Assembly (NCBI GenBank): GCA_023428785.1
Contig: JAEYWU010000130.1
Coordinates: 1-64,000 of the forward strand
Length of the DNA stretch: 64,000 bases
Source of the DNA: Pseudomonadota bacterium
Lineage (GTDB): Bacteria > Pseudomonadota > Alphaproteobacteria > Caulobacterales > Caulobacteraceae
Direction of reading: 5' to 3'
Both the position numbers and the translations under genes were made by a program. Below, one piece after another: positions 52,210-61,169 of this stretch (its first letter is position 1; every line of letters starts with the position of its first letter). Under the pieces are notes generated by a model. It saw nothing but the letters and a program-made list of their open reading frames with translations, made no database searches and was not told the DNA's origin.

Positions 52210-52860
52210 GTGGCCGATCAGAAGACCGAGGCCGAAAAGGCCCAAGCCGACCGCGTCGTCATCAAGAAGTACGCCAACCGCAGGCTCTACAACACCGGCA
52301 CCAGCGCCTACGTCACGCTCGACAATCTCGCCACCATGGTGCGCGACGGGGTCGATTTCGTGGTGTTCGACGCCAAGTCCAATGAGGACATCACGCGTTC
52401 GGTGCTAGCCCAGATCATCTTCGAGGAGGAGTCCAAGGGCTCCAGCCTGCTGCCGATCCAGTTCCTGCGACAGCTGATCGGCTTTTACGGCGACTCCATG
52501 CAGTCGATCCTGCCCAGCTATCTGGAGCTGTCGATGGACAACTTCACGCGCCAGCAGGAGCAGTTCCGCAAGCAGTTCTCCTCGACCTTCGGCGCCACGC
52601 CGGGCGCGGGCCTGTTCGACGAACAGGTGCGCCAGAACCTGGCCATGTTCGAGCGCGCGATGAAGATGTTCTCGCCCTTCGCCTATCCGGCGGCCGGCGC
52701 CGCGCAGGGCGAGGCCAAGCCTGAGCCCAAGCCCGAACCCGCCGCGGCTCCCGCCAATCCGTTGCTCGAGGCCCAGGCCGCGGCCCTGGAACAGATGCGC
52801 CGGCAGATGGAAGAGATGCAGGCCCAGCTCGCCCGCCTCTCCGAGACGCCCAAGCCGTGA
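52210..52860 (+). CDS. phaR: Polyhydroxyalkanoate synthesis repressor PhaR
   Basis: The product is 216 aa from GTG 52210; an ATG at 52168 is an alternative. The N-terminal DNA-binding PHB_acc_N domain begins VVIKKYANRRLYNTGTSAYV, then a PHB_acc domain, and the C-terminus is an Ala/Pro linker ending in a coiled-coil-like EQMRRQMEEMQAQL. PhaR binds PHB and phasin/pha promoters, releasing them when polymer accumulates. It is close to phaA and phbB. Confidence 0.93.
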   Translation: MADQKTEAEKAQADRVVIKKYANRRLYNTGTSAYVTLDNLATMVRDGVDFVVFDAKSNEDITRSVLAQIIFEEESKGSSLLPIQFLRQLIGFYGDSMQSILPSYLELSMDNFTRQQEQFRKQFSSTFGATPGAGLFDEQVRQNLAMFERAMKMFSPFAYPAAGAAQGEAKPEPKPEPAAAPANPLLEAQAAALEQMRRQMEEMQAQLARLSETPKP

Positions 52861-53186
52861 CCGAGCCGGTGCGGCCGCCCTCCGCGCCTCAGGACCGCCG
52901 CCTCGGGGATCGCCGACAGACCCTGCGTCGGGCCAAGGCTCCCGACGACGGCCGCGATCTCGTGCCGATAGAGCCGGTGATCGACCACGCCCCGCCGCCC
53001 CGGCCGTCCGAGGAGAGCGGCTCGTCCTTCGACGCCCAGCGCCTGGGTCAGGAGGGTATGAAGCGCGGCCTTCGGGGTGGGCAGGAAGTGCTCGACAAGG
53101 CGCGCTCTACCTACCTCAACTCGGAATATTCCGGCACGGCGGACCGCCGGCCTCAGCCCGGCAAGGTCAAGAAAACCGAAATCTAG
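52857..53186 (+). CDS. Small polar protein (109 aa), unknown
   Basis: The start is a GTG overlapping the phaR stop (GTGA), so it is co-translated with phaR. It is rich in Arg, Pro, Asp and Gln, likely disordered, without Cys or membrane helix. No family was recognised. A partner or modulator of PhaR is a positional guess only. Confidence 0.6.
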   Translation: MTEPVRPPSAPQDRRLGDRRQTLRRAKAPDDGRDLVPIEPVIDHAPPPRPSEESGSSFDAQRLGQEGMKRGLRGGQEVLDKARSTYLNSEYSGTADRRPQPGKVKKTEI

Positions 53187-53251
53187 AAGGGATGCGGGTG
53201 CTGGCCCGCTCCTTGCTCCGTGGCTCCGGTCCATCCTGACCGGAAACACCC

Positions 53252-53329
53252 ATGGCCGCCGTCCTGACCTTCGCCGCCCGCGCCGTCGACACCCTGGTTG
53301 TCGCGCTGATCTTCGTCGCCTTCGGCTAG
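53252..53329 (+). CDS. Putative 25-aa hydrophobic peptide
   Basis: The frame encodes 25 aa (start MAAVLTFAAR) that could form one membrane helix. It is preceded by GGAAA and ends at a TAG interlocked (CTAG) with the stop of the convergent membrane gene, a pattern seen with verified genes nearby. That is the main support; chance is possible. Confidence 0.3.
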   Translation: MAAVLTFAARAVDTLVVALIFVAFG

Positions 53330-53757
53330 ACGGCGGCGCCGCCGGTCAGATCCAGGTCACGGCGTGCCGTGATGATGGTGACGATGAAGCCGGCCATCAC
53401 ATCCAAGAGGACCATGACCATCATCAAGAAGAAGGTCGAGGTCGCGAAGGACCGGAACAGCAGGAACTCCACCAGGCAGATCACGAACAGCCCCATCGAC
53501 AGGGCGTGATTGACGATCGCCACCTTCTGGCTCGACGTCGACTTCAGGAGCTCGAAAAACAGCAGGGCGAGCGAGAAGAAGACCAGCAGGTCCCCGACGC
53601 CGATCGTCCAGACGCCGCCTGAGGGCATGTTGATGCTGAACATGGCCGAGCGGAGCGCGAGATCCGGGTCCGCCGCGGCCACGCCCGTCAGCTGGCCGAA
53701 GGCGTAGACGTTGTAGATCACCACCGGGATCAGCAGAAGCGGAAACGCGGTCAGCAT
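53326..53757 (-). CDS. Four-helix membrane protein, unknown
   Basis: The product is 143 aa with hydrophobic segments at about 1-22, 50-70, 82-102 and 105-127. The motif IPVVIYNVYAFGQLTG near the start and the FFLMMVMVLLDVMAGF helix are not assignable to a family. The gene lies downstream of the GT2 glycosyltransferase on the same strand, 91 bases apart, and may serve the same pathway. Confidence 0.7.
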   Translation of the reverse strand: MLTAFPLLLIPVVIYNVYAFGQLTGVAAADPDLALRSAMFSINMPSGGVWTIGVGDLLVFFSLALLFFELLKSTSSQKVAIVNHALSMGLFVICLVEFLLFRSFATSTFFLMMVMVLLDVMAGFIVTIITARRDLDLTGGAAV

Positions 53758-53848
53758 CGATCAATCCCCTGTCGACAGCGATTAACCAACCCATATCCGG
53801 GTTCGCCCGTTCCCGCCAGCAGTCGCGCCTGAAAGGGGAGCGCCAGGC

Positions 53849-54568
53849 TCAGAGCTCGCTGACCGTCCCGGGATTGCGCGACCGCGTTCTCAGCCACATC
53901 ACGCCCAGCAGGTCCGAAAGCGCGGCCCACAACCGGCCGAGGTTGGTGTATTTGGACCGCCCCGTCTCGCGGCCCCGGTGGCCCACGTCCATGAAGCGGT
54001 TCTGATAGCCCTCGCGGATCATCAGGGCCGGCAGATAGCGGTGGATGTGGTCGAAGTACGGAAGCCGCAGAAAGGCGTCGCGCCGGAAGGCCTTGAGCCC
54101 GCATCCCGTATCATTGGCGTCGTCGTTCAGCAGGCGTTTGCGGATGCCGTTGGCCCATTTCGACGCCCAGCGCTTCGCGCCCGTGTCCTGCCGCTTGGCC
54201 CGCACGCCGCCGACCAGGGCCACCTCGGGTCCTGCCGCGATCAGGGCGTCGGCCAGCTTGGGCGCATCGGCCGGCGGGTTCTGGCCGTCGCCGTCCAGGG
54301 TCACGATGATCGGGCCGCGCGCCGCCAGGATGCCCGAGCGCACCGCCCGGCTCTGGCCGGCGTTCTTCGCATGGCTCAACACGCGCAGCATCGGCAGTTC
54401 GGCCCTGAGCGCCTCCAGCTCGGCCAGGGTCGCGTCCTTCGACGCATCATTGACGAAGACCATCTCGAAGCTGCGGCCGTTGAAGGCCTCAGCGATCTCG
54501 CGCGCCAGCGGACCGGCGGCGCCTTCTTCATCGTGGACGGGGACCACAACGGAAATCTCGGGTGTCAT
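53849..54568 (-). CDS. Family 2 glycosyltransferase (dolichol-phosphate mannosyltransferase-like)
   Basis: The product is 239 aa. The GT-A fold shows ISVVVPVHDEEGAAGPL, VNDASKDAT, HAKNAGQSRAVRSG and the metal-binding TLDGDGQNPP. The C-terminus MDVGHRGRETGRSKYTNLGRLW is typical of DPM1-like enzymes acting on polyprenyl phosphate; there are no membrane helices. The sugar and acceptor are unknown. Confidence 0.88.
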   Translation of the reverse strand: MTPEISVVVPVHDEEGAAGPLAREIAEAFNGRSFEMVFVNDASKDATLAELEALRAELPMLRVLSHAKNAGQSRAVRSGILAARGPIIVTLDGDGQNPPADAPKLADALIAAGPEVALVGGVRAKRQDTGAKRWASKWANGIRKRLLNDDANDTGCGLKAFRRDAFLRLPYFDHIHRYLPALMIREGYQNRFMDVGHRGRETGRSKYTNLGRLWAALSDLLGVMWLRTRSRNPGTVSEL

Positions 54569-54642
54569 GGGGCTCCCTTAACCCGTTTTGTCACGCTTAG
54601 GGAGGGCGCGACCTTCGCGCGCAAACGCGCTATCTGATCCTC

Positions 54643-57534
54643 ATGACCGACGCCTCGCTTCCCGACCGCCCCCTGACCCAGGACGGCCCGCCGCTTCGCC
54701 TGTGGATGATCGACGCCTCGGCCTACATCTTTCGCGCCTACCACGCCCTGCCGCCGCTGACCCGCAAGTCCGACGGCCTGCCGGTCGGCGCGGTCCAGGG
54801 CTACTGCAACATGCTCTGGAAGCTGCTGAAGGACATGAAGGGCGCGGATGGTCCGACCCATCTGGTGGCCATCTTCGACCACTCCGAGCGCACCTACAGG
54901 AACGACCTCTACGCCGAGTACAAGGCCCACCGCCCGCCGGCGCCCGAGGACCTCGTCCCCCAGTTCCCGCTGGTCAGGAAGGCCACCGCCGCCTTCGGCG
55001 TGCATGGCGTGGAGCTGGCCGGTTACGAGGCCGATGACCTGATCGCGACCTATGCCTGCAAGGCCCGCGACGCGGGCGGCGAGGCCGTCATCGTCTCGTC
55101 CGACAAGGACCTGATGCAGCTGATAGGAAACGGCGTCGTCATGTACGACCCGATGAAGGACCGCCGCCTCGCCGAGCCCGAGGTGTTCGAGAAGTTCGGC
55201 GTCGGGCCGGAGAAGATGATCGACCTGCAGGCCCTCGTCGGCGACAGCGTCGACAATGTCCCCGGCGCCCCCGGCATCGGCCCCAAGACGGCCGCGGCCC
55301 TGCTGGACGAATACGGCGACCTCGACACGCTCCTGGCCCGCGCCGGCGAGATCAAGCAGCCCAAGCGCCGCGAGACCCTGATCGAGTTCCGCGACCAGAT
55401 CCTGCTCAGCCGCGAGCTGGTCAAGCTCACCTGCGACGCCCCAGCGCCCGAGCCGATCGAGGACTTCGCCGTCCGCGATCCGGACCCGGAGACCCTGGCC
55501 GCCTTCCTCGACGAGATGGAGTTCCGCTCGCTCCGGAACCGCGTCGGCGACGGGAAACTTCCTGCGAAGGAAGGCTCGGCCTTCGCCAAGACGCCCGGCC
55601 CGATCCCGTCGGCCCCGGTCGCCACCCCGCGCTATGCGCCTAAGGAAGTCGCCGCCGTCGAGGGCCACGCCTTCGACCACGAGGCCTATGAGTGCGTCCA
55701 GACGCTGGACCGGCTCGACCACTGGATCGCCCGCGCCATCGAGGCCGGTGTCGTCGGCTTCGACACCGAGACCGACGCCCTGTCCTCCACCCACGCCGGC
55801 CTGTGCGGCGTCTCCCTGGCCGTCGCCCCCGGCGAGGCCTGCTACATCCCCCTGACCCATGAGTCAGAGCCGGAGGGGACCGGCGACCTCCTCGGCGGCC
55901 CCGTCGCCACGGTCAAGATCGACCAGATCGACAAGCCCACCGCGCTCGCCCGCCTCAAGGTCCTGCTGGAACACCCCGGCGTCCTCAAGGTGCTCCAGAA
56001 CGCCAAGTACGACCTCGCCGTCATGGCCCGGCGCGGCATCGCGGTCGCGCCTTACGACGACACCATGCTGATCTCCTACGTCCTGGAGGGCGGCCTGCAC
56101 GGCCACGGCATGGACGAGCTGGCCCGGCTCCACCTCGGTCACGACCCCATCCCCTTCAAGTCGGTCGCCGGGACCGGCCAGAAGCAGAAGTCCTTCAAGC
56201 ACGTCGAGCTGAAACCGGCGACCTGCTACGCGGCCGAAGACGCCGACGTGACCCTGCGCCTCTGGCATATCCTCAAGCCCCGCCTGGCCGAGGAACGCCT
56301 CGTCACCGTCTACGAGACGCTGGAACGCGGCATGCCCGAGACCCTGGCCGGCATGGAGCTCCAGGGCGTCCGCGTGAACCCGTCCGAGCTCCGCCGCCTC
56401 TCCAGCGAGTTCGGCCTCGAGATGGCCCGGCTGGAGGAAAAGGCCCACGCCATCGCCGGCCGCCCCTTCAACATCGGCAGCCCCAAACAGCTGGGCGAGC
56501 TCCTGTTCGGAGAGCTGAACCTGCCCGGCGGCAAGAAGACCGCGTCCGGCCAGTGGGGCACCGACGCCAGCGTGCTGGAGGAACTGGCCCTCACCCACGA
56601 CCTCCCGCGCGCCATCCTGGACTGGCGCCAGCTGTCCAAGCTCAAGGGCACCTACACCGACGCCCTGATCGCCGCCGCCGATCCGAAGACCGACCGGGTG
56701 CACACCAGCTATCAGCTGGCCGCCGCCTCGACGGGGCGTTTGGCAAGCTCCGACCCGAACCTGCAGAACATCCCCATCCGCACCGAGACCGGCCGCCAGA
56801 TCCGCAAGGCCTTCATCGCCTCGCCCGGAAACGTGCTGATCAGCGCCGACTATTCCCAGATCGAGCTGCGCCTGCTGGCCCACATCGGCGACATCCCCGA
56901 ACTCAAGGCCGCCTTCGCGCGCGGCCTCGACATTCACGCCGCCACCGCGTCCGAAATGTTCGGCGTTCCCGTCGAGGGCATGCCGGCCGAGACGCGCCGT
57001 CGCGCCAAGGCCATCAACTTCGGCATCGTCTACGGCATCTCGGCCTTCGGCCTGGCCAACCAGCTCGGCATCGACCAGTCCGAGGCCGGAGCCTACATCA
57101 AGACCTACTTCGAACGCTTCCCCGGCATCCGCACCTACATGGACCGCACGAAAGCCGAGGTGCGCGAGCAGGGCTTCGTCACCACCCTGTTCGGCCGGCG
57201 CATCCACATCCCCGCCATCCATTCCAAGTCCAACGCCGAGCGCCAATTCGGCGAACGCGCCGCCATCAACGCCCCCATCCAGGGCAGCGCCGCCGACATC
57301 ATCCGTAGAGCGATGATGCGCATGCCGGGGGCGCTGATCGAGGCCGGGCTGGAGACGAAGATGCTCCTCCAGGTCCATGACGAACTCGTCTTCGAAGGCC
57401 CGGCTGGGGAGGCGGACGCCGCCCTGCCGCTGATCCGGCGGGTGATGGAACGGGCGGCGGAGCCGGCCGTGGCGCTAACCGTGCCGCTGGATGTGGAGGC
57501 GAAGGCCGCGGGGGATTGGGACGGGGCGCACTGA
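54643..57534 (+). CDS. polA: DNA polymerase I
   Basis: The product is 963 aa with all three domains. The 5'-3' exonuclease covers about 1-290 (YEADDLIAT, SSDKDLMQL, GDSVDNVPG). A 3'-5' exonuclease covers about 340-540 and keeps the DTE motif at 374-376, so proofreading is probably active. The polymerase domain has DYSQIELRLLAHI, INFGIVYGISAFGL and QVHDELVFE. It functions in Okazaki fragment processing and repair. A lower-GC island begins immediately after its stop. Confidence 0.97.
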   Translation: MTDASLPDRPLTQDGPPLRLWMIDASAYIFRAYHALPPLTRKSDGLPVGAVQGYCNMLWKLLKDMKGADGPTHLVAIFDHSERTYRNDLYAEYKAHRPPAPEDLVPQFPLVRKATAAFGVHGVELAGYEADDLIATYACKARDAGGEAVIVSSDKDLMQLIGNGVVMYDPMKDRRLAEPEVFEKFGVGPEKMIDLQALVGDSVDNVPGAPGIGPKTAAALLDEYGDLDTLLARAGEIKQPKRRETLIEFRDQILLSRELVKLTCDAPAPEPIEDFAVRDPDPETLAAFLDEMEFRSLRNRVGDGKLPAKEGSAFAKTPGPIPSAPVATPRYAPKEVAAVEGHAFDHEAYECVQTLDRLDHWIARAIEAGVVGFDTETDALSSTHAGLCGVSLAVAPGEACYIPLTHESEPEGTGDLLGGPVATVKIDQIDKPTALARLKVLLEHPGVLKVLQNAKYDLAVMARRGIAVAPYDDTMLISYVLEGGLHGHGMDELARLHLGHDPIPFKSVAGTGQKQKSFKHVELKPATCYAAEDADVTLRLWHILKPRLAEERLVTVYETLERGMPETLAGMELQGVRVNPSELRRLSSEFGLEMARLEEKAHAIAGRPFNIGSPKQLGELLFGELNLPGGKKTASGQWGTDASVLEELALTHDLPRAILDWRQLSKLKGTYTDALIAAADPKTDRVHTSYQLAAASTGRLASSDPNLQNIPIRTETGRQIRKAFIASPGNVLISADYSQIELRLLAHIGDIPELKAAFARGLDIHAATASEMFGVPVEGMPAETRRRAKAINFGIVYGISAFGLANQLGIDQSEAGAYIKTYFERFPGIRTYMDRTKAEVREQGFVTTLFGRRIHIPAIHSKSNAERQFGERAAINAPIQGSAADIIRRAMMRMPGALIEAGLETKMLLQVHDELVFEGPAGEADAALPLIRRVMERAAEPAVALTVPLDVEAKAAGDWDGAH

Positions 57535-57549
57535 CATCAATAGCCCGCG

Positions 57550-58764
57550 CTAAATCGGTCGAATTTTGAAATCTCGCGCCATGCGAAGGTCAAGCATGAA
57601 GATAACTAGTATCTGGTTAAATATAGTCGTGCATTTTTCCAGGTAGATTGTGTAACTCATGCTTTGCGCGGCACCTTGTCCGCCCTTTCCGGCGCGATAG
57701 CTGATCAACCCGGTCTTAGGATCAATCTCTATACCGCCATGGTGGGATGCATTTCTGAGCTGATTATCTCGTTCGGCTACCAGAATGGCCAAGTCTGCGT
57801 TAGCCGCGAATGGACCAAATCTCGCCGACTTATCTAGTCGAAGATACTGATCCCGAGAAAGGGTTTCAAACTCATCCCATCGACGCCCAACGAGGACGTT
57901 GTTCAGGTAAGCGATCAATTCCACAAGGCTTCCGAGGTTCTCGAACAGCGAGCCGTAGAGCATCTTTGTCCGATCGAATTGGCGTGACGAAACCTCCATT
58001 CCTGGTTCGATTGCCAATCCAGCGGCCACGCGAATTCTTACTTGGCTGAGATCGCTGTAGGCACCAAAATAGGCATTGAAGGCATCTAGATAAATCCGCC
58101 CTCTGTGGCTGGCCATATTCTGCTCGTAGTGCAGAACAAGATCGCTGGGGATGCCAGCATCGAATAGTGCGCTGACTGCCTGTTCTGATTGCTCGAACAT
58201 TTGGCGGATTGGCTCGCCCCCAACAAACTGGATGAAGCGAAACAGCCAATCGGGCAGCCCAGTCAGGGCCTGTGTTGGGTAGTACTTGTCCGAGCTGGCT
58301 TTGACCTTTGCGCGAGAGAGCACGCCGTTCCTGTTTCGATCGAGAAGCCAAGCGCGTCTGAGTTCTTCCCATTCTTCCAATAGGTTGCCGCCTCGGGCCC
58401 CGAGGGGGCGCTCGCTTTCCCAGGCTAGCGTCCCTGCGGCTTCTCTTGCGTTGATTGCTTCTCGGTACTGCTGGAGGCGAGGAAACGCAAAATCGACGCC
58501 TTGCAGTTCGGCAGGGACGAGGAAATCAGCATCGAGATTTACAATAGGTGGTCCAAAAGGCTCACCTTCGACGGGGTGGCAGTTGAACCAGTCAACGTAC
58601 TCATGCTGGCCTTTGGCTTGATCGAGGTTCAAAGCGAACCCGATTTCCAACTCACATCCTCGACAAGAGAACCGATGCTCCTGACGATTGGACCTTCCAA
58701 ACCCTGTCCGCGTCACATGCAGCTGTCCGCAAGTGTCACATTCAATCAGCTGACGGTTGATCAT
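57550..58764 (-). CDS. Zinc-knuckle protein with HEPN-like RNxxxH motif, unknown
   Basis: The product is 404 aa. The N-terminus has two CxxC pairs (C9/C12 and C34/C37), the layout of a zinc ribbon. The middle (about 85-290) is mostly helical without a known motif. Near the C-terminus NQLRNASHHGG contains R337-N338-x3-H342, the RNxxxH form of the HEPN ribonuclease active site, within a helical region. It lies 39 bases downstream of the GHKL-nuclease gene on the same strand, so they are likely one operon. Ribonuclease activity is inference; I did not recognise a named family. Confidence 0.7.
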   Translation of the reverse strand: MINRQLIECDTCGQLHVTRTGFGRSNRQEHRFSCRGCELEIGFALNLDQAKGQHEYVDWFNCHPVEGEPFGPPIVNLDADFLVPAELQGVDFAFPRLQQYREAINAREAAGTLAWESERPLGARGGNLLEEWEELRRAWLLDRNRNGVLSRAKVKASSDKYYPTQALTGLPDWLFRFIQFVGGEPIRQMFEQSEQAVSALFDAGIPSDLVLHYEQNMASHRGRIYLDAFNAYFGAYSDLSQVRIRVAAGLAIEPGMEVSSRQFDRTKMLYGSLFENLGSLVELIAYLNNVLVGRRWDEFETLSRDQYLRLDKSARFGPFAANADLAILVAERDNQLRNASHHGGIEIDPKTGLISYRAGKGGQGAAQSMSYTIYLEKCTTIFNQILVIFMLDLRMARDFKIRPI

Positions 58765-58803
58765 CGTTCATTACTCGCAGATAGGCATTCTCCGGCGCGC
58801 ATA

Positions 58804-60804
58804 TTATGTCTCTGGTACGTCGGTTTTGTCGCCGAAATCCGAGTCGTCGACAACACCTTTCAAAAGCTCTGAGTGTTTTTCATGTAAATACCGCAATGAT
58901 TCGACTTCATCTACGCTATGTTCAAGATGGTCTTTAAAAAATTGCAGTCGAGCGCGATTTTCTTCTATTTTTTCTCCCCAGGTTTTGACGGTTACGGTGG
59001 AGTTGACTCCCCGAGCGATCAGGCGCCGATCTGGATCTACGGATGCAATTTGAGCTGCTGTGTACTCATCATAATCATTAGATATAACAATGAAGTGCCA
59101 GCGTGCGTTTTTAACCCGATTGAAGCGGTCGTCTCCCTCGACGGCCATTTTATATTTGGTTATTTGAACAATCTCTTCGGAACCAATAACAACCTTTGGC
59201 GCCTTTAATTCGACTACCAGATTTTCAACTTCGTCGCCGCGATGGCGTTTTGAGGCAGCAGAAAACATGAGATCGACGATGCCGGTTTTCTGATTATAGA
59301 CCTTCACCGGCTCGTCGATGACCAGGGATGGATCAAGTTTGTCTCTGTGGCGTTCGAGGACCTTTCGTAGCCCTTGGTCACTCACCCAAAGATTGTATTG
59401 CTCTCCAAAAATCCAAGTTTCCTGCGCAAGTATCTTATGAAGCTGCGTTCGCTCTCGTAGCCGCGCTTTCTTCTGCGGGTCGAGAACAATTGCTTCGAGC
59501 GCGTCAATAAATTTCAAGCGATCACCAACCGTTTTAGCTGCGGTAATGATCGACGATAAGCTTGCCTCTTTCAGAAGAGATGCTAGCTCGTGAATTTTTC
59601 GCGCCGGTAGATCTAGAACCTCTTGCAATATTATCTGTAGTTCGTCTGGTCCTCGTTCAATCGCGGTGCGGAGCATCCGCAGATGGAGGGCCTTACTCTT
59701 CTGACTGCCGGAGCCGACCTCAGGCGCGTAGTGCTGAACCTGAGCGGCGACGATCTCAAATATCTGGCGTTCAGCCTTCTCCACCGAGTCCGAAGGCTCG
59801 CCAGAGAATGGGTAGACTTTCTCTGCCTTCCATTCGTCAACGAGAGTCCGCGCCTCTTGGGCGGCGCGTTCGCGAAAGTGGGATTTGATGGCGGCACGAG
59901 CAGCCTCTACGGCGCTCTCCAGCGGACCGTCCATCTCGGCCAGACCGAGCCGACCTTCAGACTGTAGAAGATCAATGTAACTCGATTTAAGGTACGCGGA
60001 GAATGAGTATCCTGCTGCCTGAAACCGGATATCTGCGGTCTCTAGTGGGAAGCCGTCTTCTGAACAGAGATAGAGTGAGCGCTTAGTTTGCGTCCGCCAT
60101 TCAACAATGTCGACAGACGCTTGGTGAGACCCGAAGTCGTCTACGATATCCGGGAGAGCAATGGGCGTGGGGTCGCCGATCATTGCCGCCTTTGGGTCTA
60201 GCCTTGACCCAGCTATCTCGACCGCCACATGGGGATAGTTGGTGAGGTAGAGGGCGAACGTCTCTGCAAGCGCTTGGAAACCATCGACGCTTTCGAGAAC
60301 CTGGAAGTTGTGTAGGAGGTCGGTGATCTCCACTGAAACGCCGGGGGGGCGTTTGCTCGGTCGATCGGGAGAGATGGCTACGTCAGTCAAGTCCGATGCT
60401 AACAGCGAGACCTCAAACTCGCGGGTTTCGCCACTGCCGACATGGGTGACGTGCCAAGTCACGGCCCGACCAAGCGCGAACGCCTTGTAGCGGCCCTTAC
60501 CCTCTTGCCCGTGAATCTGACGGCCGTCTGGTGTGATCCGCGTGATCTTTTTCCACGAACCTCCCAAGTTGCCGAAAAGGTCTCTGGCTTTGGCCCTGGG
60601 GAATGCTCGCCCGTTGTCATTTACGAGTATCTTGGAAAGCCCGCCTGCCAAATCTTCGTAGATTAGCTCGATCGACACGCGCGCCGCATCAGCGTCCAAC
60701 GCGTTCCAGATCAACTCTGATAGGGCCGGAACGGGCTTCGCGCGCGTCTGCTTGTCTACGAAGTCCGACTGAACTTCGATGCTGATGTGCTCAGTCTCGC
60801 TCAT
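58804..60804 (-). CDS. GHKL (MutL/MORC-type) ATPase fused to PD-(D/E)XK nuclease-like domain
   Basis: The product is 666 aa. The N-terminal GHKL ATPase has an N-box ELIWNALDADA (E30, N34, D37), G1 box VNDNGRAF (D63, G65) with GNLGG (78-82), and G2 box EGKGRYKAFALG (101-112), closest to MutL/MORC ATPases. A linker (about 290-450) is helical. The C-terminal domain shows a PD-(D/E)XK pattern: D511 in GIVDLMF, E532-x-K534 in VVELKAP, and Q547...Y551, resembling Shedu/DUF4263-type nucleases. GAGGGGGC precedes the start. It probably acts on DNA in defence; that is inference. Confidence 0.85.
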   Translation of the reverse strand: MSETEHISIEVQSDFVDKQTRAKPVPALSELIWNALDADAARVSIELIYEDLAGGLSKILVNDNGRAFPRAKARDLFGNLGGSWKKITRITPDGRQIHGQEGKGRYKAFALGRAVTWHVTHVGSGETREFEVSLLASDLTDVAISPDRPSKRPPGVSVEITDLLHNFQVLESVDGFQALAETFALYLTNYPHVAVEIAGSRLDPKAAMIGDPTPIALPDIVDDFGSHQASVDIVEWRTQTKRSLYLCSEDGFPLETADIRFQAAGYSFSAYLKSSYIDLLQSEGRLGLAEMDGPLESAVEAARAAIKSHFRERAAQEARTLVDEWKAEKVYPFSGEPSDSVEKAERQIFEIVAAQVQHYAPEVGSGSQKSKALHLRMLRTAIERGPDELQIILQEVLDLPARKIHELASLLKEASLSSIITAAKTVGDRLKFIDALEAIVLDPQKKARLRERTQLHKILAQETWIFGEQYNLWVSDQGLRKVLERHRDKLDPSLVIDEPVKVYNQKTGIVDLMFSAASKRHRGDEVENLVVELKAPKVVIGSEEIVQITKYKMAVEGDDRFNRVKNARWHFIVISNDYDEYTAAQIASVDPDRRLIARGVNSTVTVKTWGEKIEENRARLQFFKDHLEHSVDEVESLRYLHEKHSELLKGVVDDSDFGDKTDVPET

Positions 60805-60917
60805 GCCCCCTCGCTATCGGCTAAATGGCACGAATGCGGTCGTACCGCCGAATTGTCATCCTCGTTCGCCGATATGCTAGATTGCGACAGATAGATAAAT
60901 GCAACCGAGAATCGCAA

Positions 60918-61097
60918 ATGCATGCCCGAATCGTTGATGTGACGCCTGCCGGCGGACCGGAAGATCTCACCATCTGGCAGCTTGAGACGCGGCCTGATGC
61001 GAACTGTCCATGGCATCGGGATTATTCAGGAGCCCACACGTCTCAAGACTATGAGGCTCTCGCAAGGATCGCGAGGGATATCGACCCCACATTCTGA
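60918..61097 (+). CDS. Small hypothetical protein (59 aa) divergent from the cassette
   Basis: The product is 59 aa from ATG 60918 (start MHARIVDVTP); upstream in-frame starts lie in the divergent promoter region. It has a possible beta-strand/loop WQLETRPDANCPWHRDYSG and one Cys. Family not recognised. It may be an island gene or a native one; composition is intermediate. Confidence 0.45.
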   Translation: MHARIVDVTPAGGPEDLTIWQLETRPDANCPWHRDYSGAHTSQDYEALARIARDIDPTF

Positions 61098-61169
61098 CCT
61101 AGGATCACCCGTCCGCTCCTGACGCCCCCATCGGGCAGACCCGCCTCTCCACCGATTGAGGCCCCGACC

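Larger units (their letters stand above)
57535..61100. other. Lower-GC genomic island (putative defence module)
   Basis: Base composition falls sharply after polA and recovers at about 61.1 kb; for example, 58921-58980 has only 22 G/C of 60. It holds the two-gene ATPase-nuclease cassette and a small divergent gene. No integrase, tRNA, insertion sequence or flanking repeat was seen, so the route of entry is unknown. Neighbouring genes on both sides are housekeeping and high-GC. Confidence 0.7.
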
